DNA of 64,000 bases from Bordetella petrii (GCF_017356245.1 NZ_JAFMZZ010000001.1:2839943-2903942); one strand, 5' to 3'; shown: positions 33,960-42,591, counted from the first letter of the stretch. Notes: generated from the letters alone by a model not told the origin. Numbers and translations are program-made.

Positions 33960-34739
33960 GTGCCAGGCAGCGACGACATCCTCATGGATCACCAGCCATC
34001 CGGCGCCTGCTGGATCACCATCAACCGCCCCGCCAAGCACAACGCCCTGGCCCGCCCCCTGCTCGACGCCCTGGCGCAGGGTGTGCACGCGGCCGCCGCG
34101 CGGCCGCAAACCCGCCTGATCGTGCTGATGGGCGCCGGCGAGCGCTACTTTGCCGCCGGCGGCGACCTGCGCGACCTGGCCGCCGTACGCGACGAGGCCG
34201 CCACGCTCGAGATGGCGCGCCAGGCCCGCCAGGCGCTCGACGCCCTGCGCCTGTGCCCCGTGCCGGTGCTGGCCTACCTGAACGGCGACGCCATCGGCGG
34301 CGGCGCCGAGCTGGCGCTGGCCTGCGACCTGCGGCTGCAGGCCGCGCACGCCCGCATCGGCTTCATCCAGGCGCGCCTGGCCATTACGTCGGCCTGGGGC
34401 GGCGGCACCGATCTGTGCCGCCTGGTGGGCAGCGCGCGCGCCCTGCGCATGATGGCGCGCAGCGAAATGATCGACGCCGGCCAGGCGCTGGCCTGGGGCC
34501 TGGCCGACGCCGTGATCGCCGACGGGCCCGGCGGCGCCGACCTGCAGGCCTTTCTGCGGCCCATGCTGGCCTGCCCGCCCCAGGTGCTGCGCGGCATCAA
34601 GGCGCAGGCGCAGTCATGGCGCCAGGGCGCCGCCTACGACGCCGCGCGCGCCACCGAACAGCAACAGCTTTTGCAGACCTGGCTGCACGACGACCACTGG
34701 CGCGCCAGCGAGCAAGTCTTATCCAAAGGAAAGCAATGA
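33960..34739 (+). CDS. Enoyl-CoA hydratase/isomerase family protein
   Basis: This 259-residue crotonase-fold protein has the oxyanion loop GAGERYFAAGGDLRDL and the second loop LNGDAIGGGAELALACDLRL. The first active-site Glu is present (GGGAEL) but the second position, usually in GxxPGxGGT, reads ITSAWGGGTDL and has no Glu. It may therefore be an isomerase, decarboxylase-like or thioester hydrolase member rather than a standard hydratase. The GTG at 33960 has GGAG seven bases upstream; an ATG at 33984 is an alternative. It overlaps the mutase large subunit as ATGA. Confidence 0.82.
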   Translation: MPGSDDILMDHQPSGACWITINRPAKHNALARPLLDALAQGVHAAAARPQTRLIVLMGAGERYFAAGGDLRDLAAVRDEAATLEMARQARQALDALRLCPVPVLAYLNGDAIGGGAELALACDLRLQAAHARIGFIQARLAITSAWGGGTDLCRLVGSARALRMMARSEMIDAGQALAWGLADAVIADGPGGADLQAFLRPMLACPPQVLRGIKAQAQSWRQGAAYDAARATEQQQLLQTWLHDDHWRASEQVLSKGKQ

Positions 34740-36349
34740 GCAGTCAAGCGCACCCCGACCGGCCGCCGCGCCTGCATCCGGTCAACCGCAGCGGCATCGA
34801 TATCCCGGTCAGCGCCGGGCCGGAATCGGTCGATCCCGCCCGCATCGGCCTGCCCGGCCAGTACCCGTTCACCCGCGGCATTTTTCCAGACGGCTACCAG
34901 GGCCGGCTGTGGACATTCCGGCAGTATTCGGGCTTCGGCACGGCCGAAGAATCGAACGCGCGCTACAAGTTCCTGCTGGCCCAGGGCCAGACCGGGCTGT
35001 CGGTGGCGCTGGACCTGCCCACCCAGTGCGGCCTGGACCCCAGCGACCCCATGGCGCGGCCCGAGATCGGCAAGGTCGGCGTGTCGCTGTCGAACCTGAG
35101 CGAGGCCGAGATCCTGTTCGACGGGCTGGACCTGTCGCGCATATCGACCTCGTTCACCATCAACGGCACGGCCGCCATCGTATACGCCATGTACCTGGCG
35201 GTGGCCGACAAGCAGAACGTGCCGCGCAGCAAGCTGACCGGCACCATCCAGAACGACATTCTGAAAGAATACGTGGCGCGCGGCACCTGGATCTTCCCGG
35301 TGCGGCCCTCGATGCGGCTGATCGCCGACACCATTCTGTATTCCAATGACGTGTCGCCGCGCTTCAATCCGATCAGCATCGCCGGCGCGCACGTGCGCGA
35401 CGCGGGCGCCACGGCCGCCGAAGAAATGGCCTACACGCTGGCCAACGGCCTGGCTTATGTAGACGAACTGCGCCGGCGCGGCGGCGACATCGAGAAATTC
35501 GCCAAGCGCCTGTCGTTCTTCTTCTACGTCCATATGGACTTCTTCGAGGAAATCGCCAAGTTCCGCGCCGGCCGGCGCCTGTGGGCCAGGCTGATGAAAG
35601 AGCGCTACGGCGTGCAAGACCCCAAGGCCCAGCATTTCCGCTTCGGCGTGGTGTGCGGCGGCTCGTCGCTGGTGGCGCCTCAGCCCTACAACAACGTGGT
35701 GCGCGTCACAGTGGAAACCATGGCGGCGGTGCTGGGCGGCGCGCAGTCGATCTTCACCTGCGCGCTGGACGAGGCCTACCAGATTCCCACCGAATTTTCG
35801 GCCGAACTGGCGCTGCGCACTCAGCAGATCATCGCTTACGAAAGCGGTATCTCGAAAACCGTCGACCCGCTGGGCGGCAGCTATTTCCTGGAGCAGCACA
35901 CCGACCGCATGGAGGCGAAGATCGAGCAGGTCATGGCCGAGATCGACGACTACGGCGGCGTCATCCGCGCCATCGAAGATGGCTGGATCCAGCTGCGCCT
36001 GGCCGAGCGCGGCCTGGAACGCAAGCTGGACACCGATGCCGGCGAGCAGGTCATCGTGGGCCAGAATCATTTCAAGAAGGCCGGCGAAGAAACCCGGATC
36101 GGCGAGGTGTTCACGCTGGACCCCACCGTCGCGCAGCGCTCCCTGGAAAAATTCCAGCGCGTGCTGGACACGCGCAGCCAGGCCGCGGTCGATACCGCGC
36201 TGGCGCGGCTGGCATCGGCGGCGGCCAAAGACCGCGAGAACCTCATGCCCTACCTGGTCGATTGCTGCCACGCTTATGCCACCGTCGGCGAAATGGTCGC
36301 CTGCCTGAAAAAAGAATGGGGTGAATTCAAGGAGCCCGTCAATCTATGA
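34736..36349 (+). CDS. Acyl-CoA mutase large subunit (B12-dependent, divergent active site)
   Basis: This 537-residue protein is the TIM-barrel catalytic chain of a split coenzyme-B12 mutase. Conserved landmarks are FPFTRG (residues 45-48), WTFRQYSGFGTAEESNARYKFLL, TGTIQNDILKEYVARGTWIFP and KTVDPLGGSYFLE. By ungapped comparison with methylmalonyl-CoA mutase (MCM), Tyr64 and Arg182 match MCM Tyr89 and Arg207, which hold the substrate carboxylate. However, the MCM element R-T-H-C-Q-T-S-G-W is replaced by RFGVVCGGS (302-310), the HTN of HTNxxDE reads FTC (340-342), and MCM Tyr243 before the active-site His is Ala218. It is therefore probably not a standard MCM. It overlaps both neighbours by 4 bp. 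Confidence 0.88.
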   Translation: MSSQAHPDRPPRLHPVNRSGIDIPVSAGPESVDPARIGLPGQYPFTRGIFPDGYQGRLWTFRQYSGFGTAEESNARYKFLLAQGQTGLSVALDLPTQCGLDPSDPMARPEIGKVGVSLSNLSEAEILFDGLDLSRISTSFTINGTAAIVYAMYLAVADKQNVPRSKLTGTIQNDILKEYVARGTWIFPVRPSMRLIADTILYSNDVSPRFNPISIAGAHVRDAGATAAEEMAYTLANGLAYVDELRRRGGDIEKFAKRLSFFFYVHMDFFEEIAKFRAGRRLWARLMKERYGVQDPKAQHFRFGVVCGGSSLVAPQPYNNVVRVTVETMAAVLGGAQSIFTCALDEAYQIPTEFSAELALRTQQIIAYESGISKTVDPLGGSYFLEQHTDRMEAKIEQVMAEIDDYGGVIRAIEDGWIQLRLAERGLERKLDTDAGEQVIVGQNHFKKAGEETRIGEVFTLDPTVAQRSLEKFQRVLDTRSQAAVDTALARLASAAAKDRENLMPYLVDCCHAYATVGEMVACLKKEWGEFKEPVNL

Positions 36350-36777
36350 ACACGCCATCCAACAGCCGGCCCGCGCTGGCCGGCAAGCGCATCCTGATCG
36401 GCAAGCCCGGGCTGGACGGCCACGACATCGGCGCCAAGATCGTGGCCCTGAGCCTGCGCAATGCGGGAGCCGAAGTCATCTACACCGGCCTGCGCCGCAG
36501 CCCGCGGCAGATCGCCCAGGTGGCCGTCGACGAAGGCGTGGACGCGGTGGGCCTGAGCATCCTGTCGGGCAGCCACCAGGAGCTGACCCGCGAAGTCATC
36601 GCGCAGCTGCGCGAGCTGGACGCCGGCGACATCAAGCTATTCGTGGGCGGCACCATACCGGCCGACGACCAGTCGCAGCTGCTGGCGCTGGGCGTGGCCG
36701 CCATTTTCACCGCCGACATGCCGCTGGAAGAAATGATCCAGACCCTGGCCCTGCGGCTCGAAGAGGCGCGGCAGTGA
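36346..36777 (+). CDS. Acyl-CoA mutase small subunit, cobalamin-binding
   Basis: This 143-residue Rossmann-like domain carries the base-off/His-on B12 motif D-x-H-x-x-G in GLDGHDIGAKIV, then SILSGSH and FVGGTIP with the G-G of the lower-ligand pocket. It is the partner of the large subunit encoded immediately upstream and overlapping as ATGA. The motif residues needed for cobalamin are intact, so the complex should bind the cofactor even though the large subunit is divergent. Its own length matches small chains of split mutases. Confidence 0.92.
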   Translation: MNTPSNSRPALAGKRILIGKPGLDGHDIGAKIVALSLRNAGAEVIYTGLRRSPRQIAQVAVDEGVDAVGLSILSGSHQELTREVIAQLRELDAGDIKLFVGGTIPADDQSQLLALGVAAIFTADMPLEEMIQTLALRLEEARQ

Positions 36778-37901
36778 ACGCGCCGCTGGCGGGCATCCGG
36801 GTGATCGAAGTCGGCCACATGCTGGCCGGCCCCTACTGCGGCCTGATGCTGGCCGACATGGGCGCCGAACTCATCAAGATCGAACCGCGCGAAGGCGACA
36901 TCGGCCGCACCATCAGCCCGCACAGCATCGGCCCGCACAACGCCTACTTCGCCAGCCTGAACCGCAACAAGAAAAGCATCGTGCTCGACCTGGCCAGCGC
37001 CGACGGACAGGCGGCGCTGGGCCGCATCGCCGCGCGCTCGCACGCCCTGGTCACCAACCTGCGCCCGTCGGCCATCCGCAAGCTGGGGCTCACCTACGAT
37101 GCGCTGCGCGCCCATAACGAACGGCTGGTCTGCGTCGCGCTGACCGGCTACGGGCTGGACGGGCCCTATTCCGAAAACCCGGCATACGACTACGTCATCC
37201 AGGCCATGACCGGCATCATGGCCATCACCGGCGAACCCACCGCCCCGCCGGCCAAGGCCGGCTACTCGGCGGTGGACAATTCCGCCGGGCTGGTCGCCGC
37301 GCTGGGCCTCCTGGCCAAGATCGTCGAAGGCCGCGGCGGCCAGGTCGATGTGTCCATGTACGACGTGATGTTGTCGCAGCTGAACTATCTGGCCGGGGCG
37401 GCGCTGAATGCCGGCGAAACCATCGAGCGGCTGCCGGCCTCGTCGCACCCGTATGTGGTGCCGGCGCAGCTGTTCCCCACCGCCGACGGCTGGCTGGTGC
37501 TGTTCATCACCCACGACCGGTTCTGGCGCATTTTCTGCGCCGAGATCGGCCGGCCCGAATGGATCGACGATCCGCGCTACGCCACCATGGCCGCCCGCCG
37601 CGCGCACCGCGCCGAGGTGGTGCGGGCCATTACCCAGGTGCTGGCCGCCGCGCCGGCAGAGCAATGGGTGGCGCGCCTGGCGCCGCTGGGCCTGGTGGCG
37701 GCGCGCGTGGGGACGCTGAACGAAGCCCTGCGCGGCGATATCGCCGCCGCGCGGCAGTTGGTGGTAACGCTGGGCGACAGCGACCCGCCGCTGCAGGCGG
37801 TGGCCAGCCCGCTGCGCTTCGCCGGCCACGCGCCGCGCTACGCCGCGCCGCCGCTGCTGGACCAGCATCGCGACGAAATCATGGCGTGGGCGGTCCCATG
37901 A
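36774..37901 (+). CDS. Class III (CaiB/BaiF) CoA-transferase
   Basis: This 375-residue protein begins PLAGIRVIEVGHMLAGPYCGLMLADMGAELIKIEP, the family hallmark. RNKKSIVLDLASADGQ, LTGYGLDGPYSENPAYDYVIQAMTG and the Asp in YSAVDNSAGL (the probable acyl-intermediate residue, about 163) are all present. It is expected to move CoA between carboxylic acids, activating the substrate of the mutase without ATP. The start is GTG at 36774 overlapping the previous stop as GTGA, and its stop overlaps meaB as ATGA. Confidence 0.9.
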   Translation: MNAPLAGIRVIEVGHMLAGPYCGLMLADMGAELIKIEPREGDIGRTISPHSIGPHNAYFASLNRNKKSIVLDLASADGQAALGRIAARSHALVTNLRPSAIRKLGLTYDALRAHNERLVCVALTGYGLDGPYSENPAYDYVIQAMTGIMAITGEPTAPPAKAGYSAVDNSAGLVAALGLLAKIVEGRGGQVDVSMYDVMLSQLNYLAGAALNAGETIERLPASSHPYVVPAQLFPTADGWLVLFITHDRFWRIFCAEIGRPEWIDDPRYATMAARRAHRAEVVRAITQVLAAAPAEQWVARLAPLGLVAARVGTLNEALRGDIAAARQLVVTLGDSDPPLQAVASPLRFAGHAPRYAAPPLLDQHRDEIMAWAVP

Positions 37902-38806
37902 CAGCAGGCCGGGCGCCCCTGGATCGCCGCGCGCTGGGCCGCGCGCTGACGCGGCTGGCCAACGCCAGCCCGCTGGAACTGGCCGCGCAGCCGCCGCGCC
38001 AGCCCGCCCGGGCGGCCCGCCGCATCGGCATCACCGGGGCGCCGGGCGCGGGCAAAAGCACGCTGCTGGGCCACCTGGCGCTGGCGCGCCTGGGCGGCGG
38101 CCGGCTGGGCGCCCTGGCGGTCGACCCCAGCAGCCCCAAGAGCGGCGGCGCCATCCTGGGCGACCGCGTGCGCATGGATGAGCTGGCCGGCACGGCCGAC
38201 CTGTATATCCGCTCGCTCGGCTCGCGCCGTACTTCCGACGGCCTGGCCGACAACCTGCCCGAAATGCTGGACGCCATGGACGATTTCGGCTTCGACGAAG
38301 TGCTGCTGGAAACCGTGGGCGTGGGCCAGGCCGAATACGCCGCGCGCACGCACGTCGACACGCTGGTGCTGGTGCTGCTGCCCGACAGCGGCGACACGGT
38401 GCAAGCCATGAAGGCCGGCATCATGGAACTGGCCGACATCTTCGTGGTCAGCAAGGCCGACCTGCCCGGCGCGCGCAAAATGGCGGCCGACATCCGGCGC
38501 ATTGCCACCGCCATGCGCCACGAACCGCAGGCCTGGGTGGCGCCGGTGCTGCTGGCGGCCCAGGACCAGCCGGCCTCGATCCAGGCGCTGTCCGCGGCCA
38601 TCGACCGCCACCAGGCCTGGCTGGCGGCCGGCGGCCGCCAGGACGCCATCCGCGACCAGCGCGCCCGCTACCGGCTGCGCCGCCTGCTTGAAATCCGCTG
38701 CGCCGAATTCATCGCCGCGCAAGACGGCGCGTTTTTTTCCCAGCCCCTGCAGCGCCAGCTGGCGCAATTGCTCGCTGGGCTGGAACATCCCGACGGCCAG
38801 CCATAA
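37898..38806 (+). CDS. meaB: Methylmalonyl-CoA-mutase-associated GTPase MeaB (ArgK)
   Basis: This 302-residue G3E GTPase has the P-loop GAPGAGKST (about 46-54), the switch-like LAVDPSSPKSGGAILGDRVRM, the TVGVGQAE motif and the base-recognition SKADLP. MeaB protects B12 mutases and gates loading of the cofactor. Its place right behind the mutase subunits supports a dedicated chaperone role for that enzyme. It is 302 residues, slightly short at the N-terminus compared with some MeaB proteins, but all GTPase motifs are intact. Confidence 0.93.
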   Translation: MTAGRAPLDRRALGRALTRLANASPLELAAQPPRQPARAARRIGITGAPGAGKSTLLGHLALARLGGGRLGALAVDPSSPKSGGAILGDRVRMDELAGTADLYIRSLGSRRTSDGLADNLPEMLDAMDDFGFDEVLLETVGVGQAEYAARTHVDTLVLVLLPDSGDTVQAMKAGIMELADIFVVSKADLPGARKMAADIRRIATAMRHEPQAWVAPVLLAAQDQPASIQALSAAIDRHQAWLAAGGRQDAIRDQRARYRLRRLLEIRCAEFIAAQDGAFFSQPLQRQLAQLLAGLEHPDGQP

Positions 38807-38832
38807 GGCCGCCCCCACCAAAGGAGAGACAC

Positions 38833-39798
38833 ATGCGTTATTCAACCTGGGCCCTGGCCCTGCTCCTGTCCGCCACGCTGGCCGCGCCGGCGGCGGCCGC
38901 GCAGGACTTCCCCACCAAGCCGGTGCGCATCATCGTGCCGCAGACTCCCGGCGGCGCCTCGGATACGCTGGCGCGCACCATCGGCCAGAAGCTGGGCGAA
39001 CAATGGAAGCAGACGGTGGTGATCGAGAACCGTGCCGGCGCCGGCGGCAACGTCGGCATGGAAGCCGTGCTGCAGGCGCCGGCCGACGGCTACACACTGT
39101 TGATGAGCTATGTGGGCACCCAGGCCATCAATGGCGCCCTGTACAAGAACCTGTCGTTCGATCCCGGCACCGATTTCGCGCCGGTGGCCACGCTGGCCAC
39201 CCTGCCGTTCGTGCTGATCACCCGCCCCGACGCGCCGTTCAAATCGGTGGACGACCTGGTGCGGGCCGCCAAGAAAGGCCGCATCACGTACGGGTCGGCC
39301 GGCAACGGCTCGGTCAACCACCTGCTGGGCGAGATGTTCAGCAGCGCCGCCAAGGTGCCGCTGGAGCACGTGCCCTATCGCGGCGCCGCGGCCGCGCTGC
39401 AGGACTTGCTGGGCGGGCGCATCGACATCGTGTTCACCAGCCTGCCGTCGGTGGCCGGCGCGATCAAGGCCGGCACCGTGCACCCGCTGGCGGTCACCAG
39501 CGCCAAGCGCGCCAAGTCGTTCGCCGATATCCCCACCATTGCCGAAGCGGGCTTCAAGAGCTTCGACGTCAACCCATGGTTCGGCCTGATGGCGCCCAAG
39601 GGCACGCCGCCCGCGCTGATCGGCCGCATCAACCACGACGTCAACGCGGCCCTGCAGGATCCGAAGGTCGTCGAAAGCTTCGCCGGCAAGGGCGCCGAGC
39701 CCTACGCCACCAGCCCCGCAGAATTCGCCAAGGTGCTCGACGCCGACGTCAAGCGCTGGGGCGAAGTCGTGCGCGCCTCGGGCGCACAGGTGGACTGA
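38833..39798 (+). CDS. Bug-family tripartite tricarboxylate transporter receptor
   Basis: This is a 321-residue periplasmic binding protein with a Sec signal peptide (ALALLLSATLAAPAAAAQ, cleavage about residue 23). The Bug pattern is clear: FPTKPVRIIVPQTPGGASDTLAR, VIENRAGAGGNVGMEAVLQAPADGYTLL and HVPYRGAAAALQDLLGGRIDIVF. It starts 26 bp after meaB with AGGAGAG ahead, so it closes the mutase operon and presumably captures the carboxylate that the pathway uses. No membrane TctAB subunits are encoded nearby. Confidence 0.9.
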   Translation: MRYSTWALALLLSATLAAPAAAAQDFPTKPVRIIVPQTPGGASDTLARTIGQKLGEQWKQTVVIENRAGAGGNVGMEAVLQAPADGYTLLMSYVGTQAINGALYKNLSFDPGTDFAPVATLATLPFVLITRPDAPFKSVDDLVRAAKKGRITYGSAGNGSVNHLLGEMFSSAAKVPLEHVPYRGAAAALQDLLGGRIDIVFTSLPSVAGAIKAGTVHPLAVTSAKRAKSFADIPTIAEAGFKSFDVNPWFGLMAPKGTPPALIGRINHDVNAALQDPKVVESFAGKGAEPYATSPAEFAKVLDADVKRWGEVVRASGAQVD

Positions 39799-39828
39799 AG
39801 GCGGCGCGGCATCGCTCAGGTGTCGCCC

Positions 39829-39922
39829 CGGTGTCTGACTCCCGCAGGGTGTCGGACACCGCAATATTGAAGCAGTTGCTGCACACTTCGGTGTCTGGCA
39901 CTTGCGGAGCCAGACATCTGGA
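39829..39922. repeat. Copy D of dispersed repeat
   Basis: This region begins GGTGTCTGACTCC with a hairpin matching copy B exactly for about 31 bases (to 39860) and then diverges in the middle. It ends with a second hairpin of GGTGTCTGGC (39890-39899) and GCCAGACATC (39909-39918). It lies between the Bug receptor gene and the ABC transporter, in a 245-bp gap with no gene. Confidence 0.8.
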
Positions 39923-40043
39923 CCCAAGGCGTGCGCCAAGGCCCCTGCCGGCGCCGGGGCTTTCGCGCACGAGCGGACAAGCTGGCCGATAATGCCGCCT
40001 GCGCGGCTTTCCCGGCCGCGCGGACCTTGCGCCCCGCCCGCCC

Positions 40044-41846
40044 ATGCCCCAGCCCGCCCCCACCGCCTCGCCGCGCGGCAGCCTCGCCACGCTGCGCACC
40101 CTGCTTCCCTACTTGTGGCCGCCCGGCCGCGCCGGCCTGAAGGCGCGCGTCGTCATCGCGCTGCTGTGCCTGCTGGCCGCCAAGGCGGCCGTGGTGTACG
40201 TGCCGCTGCTGTACAAATCGGCCATCGACGAACTGGGCGGGCACGCCGGCGCCGCTATCGTCGTGCCGGTGGGGCTGATCCTGGCCTACGGCGCCGCGCG
40301 CGTCTTCTCGCTGCTGTTTTCCGAACTGCGCGACGCCGTGTTCGCCCGCGTGGGGCAGCACGCCATCCGCGCGGTGGGGCTGCAGATCTTCCGCCACCTG
40401 CACGCGCTGGCCCTGCGCTTTCACCTGTCGCGCCAGACCGGCGGCCTGACCCGCGCCATCGAGCGCGGCACCAAGGGCATCCAGACCCTGCTGTCGTTCC
40501 TGCTGTTCAATGTGCTGCCCACCTTCTTCGAGATCGGCCTGGTGTGCGCGGTGCTGTGGAAGATGTTCGATTTCTGGCTGGCCGCCGTCACCGCCCTGAC
40601 CGTGGGCCTGTACCTGGCGTATACGCTGGTGGTCACCGAATGGCGCACCCAGTTCCGCCGGCTGATGAACGAAACGGATTCCGAGGCCAACACCAAGGCG
40701 GTCGAAAGCCTGCTGAACTACGAAACCGTCAAGTACTTCGGCAATGAGGAACACGAGGCGCGCCGCTACGATGCGTCGCTGACCCGCTACGAGCGCGCCG
40801 CGGTGCGCAGCCAGGTCAGCCTGTCGATCCTGAACATCGGGCAGGCGGTAATCATCTCGGTGGGCCTGACGGCCGTCATGTGGATGGCGGCGCAGGGCAT
40901 CGTCGACGGCCGCTACACGCTGGGCGATTTCGTGCTGGTCAACACCTACCTGCTGCAGCTGTACGACCCGCTCAGTTTCTTCGGCTTCATCTACCGCGAA
41001 ATCAAGCAATCGCTGATCGACATGGAGCGCATGTTCGAACTGCTGGGCCAGCAGCGCGAAATCGGCGACAAGCCCGGCGCCGGCGCGCTGCGGCTGGCGG
41101 GCGCCGGGGTGGAGTTCCGCGACGTGGTGTTCGGCTATGACGCGCGCCGGCCCATCCTGAAGGGGGTCAGCTTCCAGATCCCGGCCGGCCGCACGGTGGC
41201 CGTGGTGGGCTCGTCGGGCGCCGGCAAATCCACACTGGCGCGCCTGCTGTTCCGCTTCTACGACGTCGAGCAGGGCGCCATCCTGGTCGACGGGCAGGAC
41301 ATCCGCGACGTCACGCAAGCCAGCCTGCGCGCCGCTATCGGCGTGGTGCCGCAGGACACGGTGCTGTTCAACGACACCATCCACTACAACATCGCCTATG
41401 GCCGCCCGGGGGCCACCGATGGCGAGGTGCAGGCGGCCGCGCGCCTGGCCCACATCCACGAGCTGGTCATGAGCATGCCCGACGGCTACCGCACGCTGGT
41501 GGGCGAACGCGGCCTGAAACTGTCGGGCGGCGAAAAGCAGCGCGTGGCCATCGCCCGCACCATTTTGAAAAACCCGTCGATTTTCCTGTTCGACGAAGCC
41601 ACCAGCGCGCTCGACTCGCACACCGAACGGGAAATCCAGGCCAACCTGCGCGAAGTCAGCCAGGGCCGCACCACCCTGATCATCGCGCACCGCTTGTCGA
41701 CCATCGCCGACGCCGACGAAATCATCGTGCTGGGCGACGGCCGCATCGTCGAACGCGGGCGCCATGCGGCGCTGCTGGCGCGCGGCGGCCCCTACGCGGC
41801 CATGTGGGAAAAACAGGCCCACGCCGGCGATACCGTGCCGGCCTGA
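40044..41846 (+). CDS. Atm1/ABCB7-like ABC exporter
   Basis: This 600-residue half-transporter has six membrane helices (about 25-330), including ESLLNYETVKYFGNEEHEARRYD, the segment typical of the Atm1/HMT1 type that moves glutathione or Fe-S related substrates and heavy-metal conjugates. The nucleotide-binding domain has Walker A VGSSGAGKSTLARLL (about 388), Q-loop VVPQDTVLFN, signature LSGGEKQRVAIAR (about 492), Walker B SIFLFDEATSALD and H-loop IIAHRLST. All ATPase motifs are intact. It appears monocistronic; the Rieske gene follows 79 bp later. Confidence 0.92.
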   Translation: MPQPAPTASPRGSLATLRTLLPYLWPPGRAGLKARVVIALLCLLAAKAAVVYVPLLYKSAIDELGGHAGAAIVVPVGLILAYGAARVFSLLFSELRDAVFARVGQHAIRAVGLQIFRHLHALALRFHLSRQTGGLTRAIERGTKGIQTLLSFLLFNVLPTFFEIGLVCAVLWKMFDFWLAAVTALTVGLYLAYTLVVTEWRTQFRRLMNETDSEANTKAVESLLNYETVKYFGNEEHEARRYDASLTRYERAAVRSQVSLSILNIGQAVIISVGLTAVMWMAAQGIVDGRYTLGDFVLVNTYLLQLYDPLSFFGFIYREIKQSLIDMERMFELLGQQREIGDKPGAGALRLAGAGVEFRDVVFGYDARRPILKGVSFQIPAGRTVAVVGSSGAGKSTLARLLFRFYDVEQGAILVDGQDIRDVTQASLRAAIGVVPQDTVLFNDTIHYNIAYGRPGATDGEVQAAARLAHIHELVMSMPDGYRTLVGERGLKLSGGEKQRVAIARTILKNPSIFLFDEATSALDSHTEREIQANLREVSQGRTTLIIAHRLSTIADADEIIVLGDGRIVERGRHAALLARGGPYAAMWEKQAHAGDTVPA

Positions 41847-41925
41847 GCGGCGCCCGGCACTGCGCGTTTGACACGGCCGGGCATCCTGGCCGAATATCGC
41901 AGCCTTTGCCCGCCTTGCGCCGCCC

Positions 41926-42339
41926 ATGTCCGACCCCACCCCGCTTCCCGCCGTACACGTTTGCGCCAGCAGCGCGCTGGCCGATGGCGGCCTGGGCGTA
42001 AAACTGCCGGCGGCCGACGGCGCCGGCCGCACTACCGTGTTCTTCGTGCGGTACCAGGGCCGCGTGTACGGCTATGTCAACCGCTGCGCCCACGTGGGCG
42101 TCGAGCTCGACTGGGAAAACAGTTTTTTCACGCGGGCCGGCGACCTGCTGATGTGCGCCCGCCATGGCGCCACCTACCAGCCCGACACCGGCCTTTGCGT
42201 GGGCGGCCCATGCAAGAACGGCCGCCTGGCGCCGCTGCGGGTACAGGAGCGCGATGGCGCGGTGTACTGGCTGCCCGCCGGGCGCATCCTGCCATTGCCC
42301 GACGGCAATACGGGCGCCGTGCCTACGGCGCCAGCTTGA
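41926..42339 (+). CDS. Rieske [2Fe-2S] domain protein
   Basis: This 137-residue protein is a stand-alone Rieske ferredoxin-like domain. The cluster ligands are C-x-H in VNRCAHVGVELDWE and C-x2-H in LLMCARHGATYQPDTGLCVGGPC. The final extra cysteines (GLCVGGPCKNG) are typical of the ring-hydroxylating type loop. No oxygenase gene is adjacent, so the electron acceptor is not known. Its last 17 bp overlap the convergent small zinc-motif gene. Confidence 0.87.
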   Translation: MSDPTPLPAVHVCASSALADGGLGVKLPAADGAGRTTVFFVRYQGRVYGYVNRCAHVGVELDWENSFFTRAGDLLMCARHGATYQPDTGLCVGGPCKNGRLAPLRVQERDGAVYWLPAGRILPLPDGNTGAVPTAPA

Positions 42340-42538
42340 ATCCCAGGTCGATTCCCCATTTATCGGTTTCGCGCAGCCACTTGGCGCCGCACTCCAGGCA
42401 GCGGAAATGGTCTTCGCGGCAGCCTTCGCGCCCCTTCTGGCTGGGATGCAGAAACCCCTGGTGCCCCAGCCCCGGATGCGGCTCGATCCCCGGCACGCCC
42501 GGCGCGATGGCCTGGCATGCAACACACATGATGCTCAT
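42323..42538 (-). CDS. Small protein with two CxxC motifs, possible zinc ribbon
   Basis: This 71-residue protein contains CVAC near the N-terminus and CLEC near residue 48, separated by a His-rich stretch (EPHPGLGHQGFLHPSQKG) and a further Cys. The layout suggests a zinc ribbon or rubredoxin-like metal site. No named family is recognised. It is convergent with, and overlaps, the Rieske gene. An inverted repeat lies directly upstream (42553-42591). Confidence 0.7.
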   Translation of the reverse strand: MSIMCVACQAIAPGVPGIEPHPGLGHQGFLHPSQKGREGCREDHFRCLECGAKWLRETDKWGIDLGFKLAP

Positions 42539-42552
42539 GAGCAACCTCTGGA

Positions 42553-42591
42553 CAACAATTAGCAAATTGTAAAGGATTTGACTAATTGTTG
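42553..42591. promoter_or_regulatory. Inverted repeat upstream of the small CxxC gene
   Basis: CAACAATTAG (42553-42562) and CTAATTGTTG (42582-42591) are perfect 10-bp arms 19 bases apart, in an AT-rich island between the AGE epimerase and the small CxxC gene, both read on the minus strand. The interior contains CAAATTG, the inverse-type of the outer arm. It may be an operator or a transcript hairpin. Confidence 0.55.
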
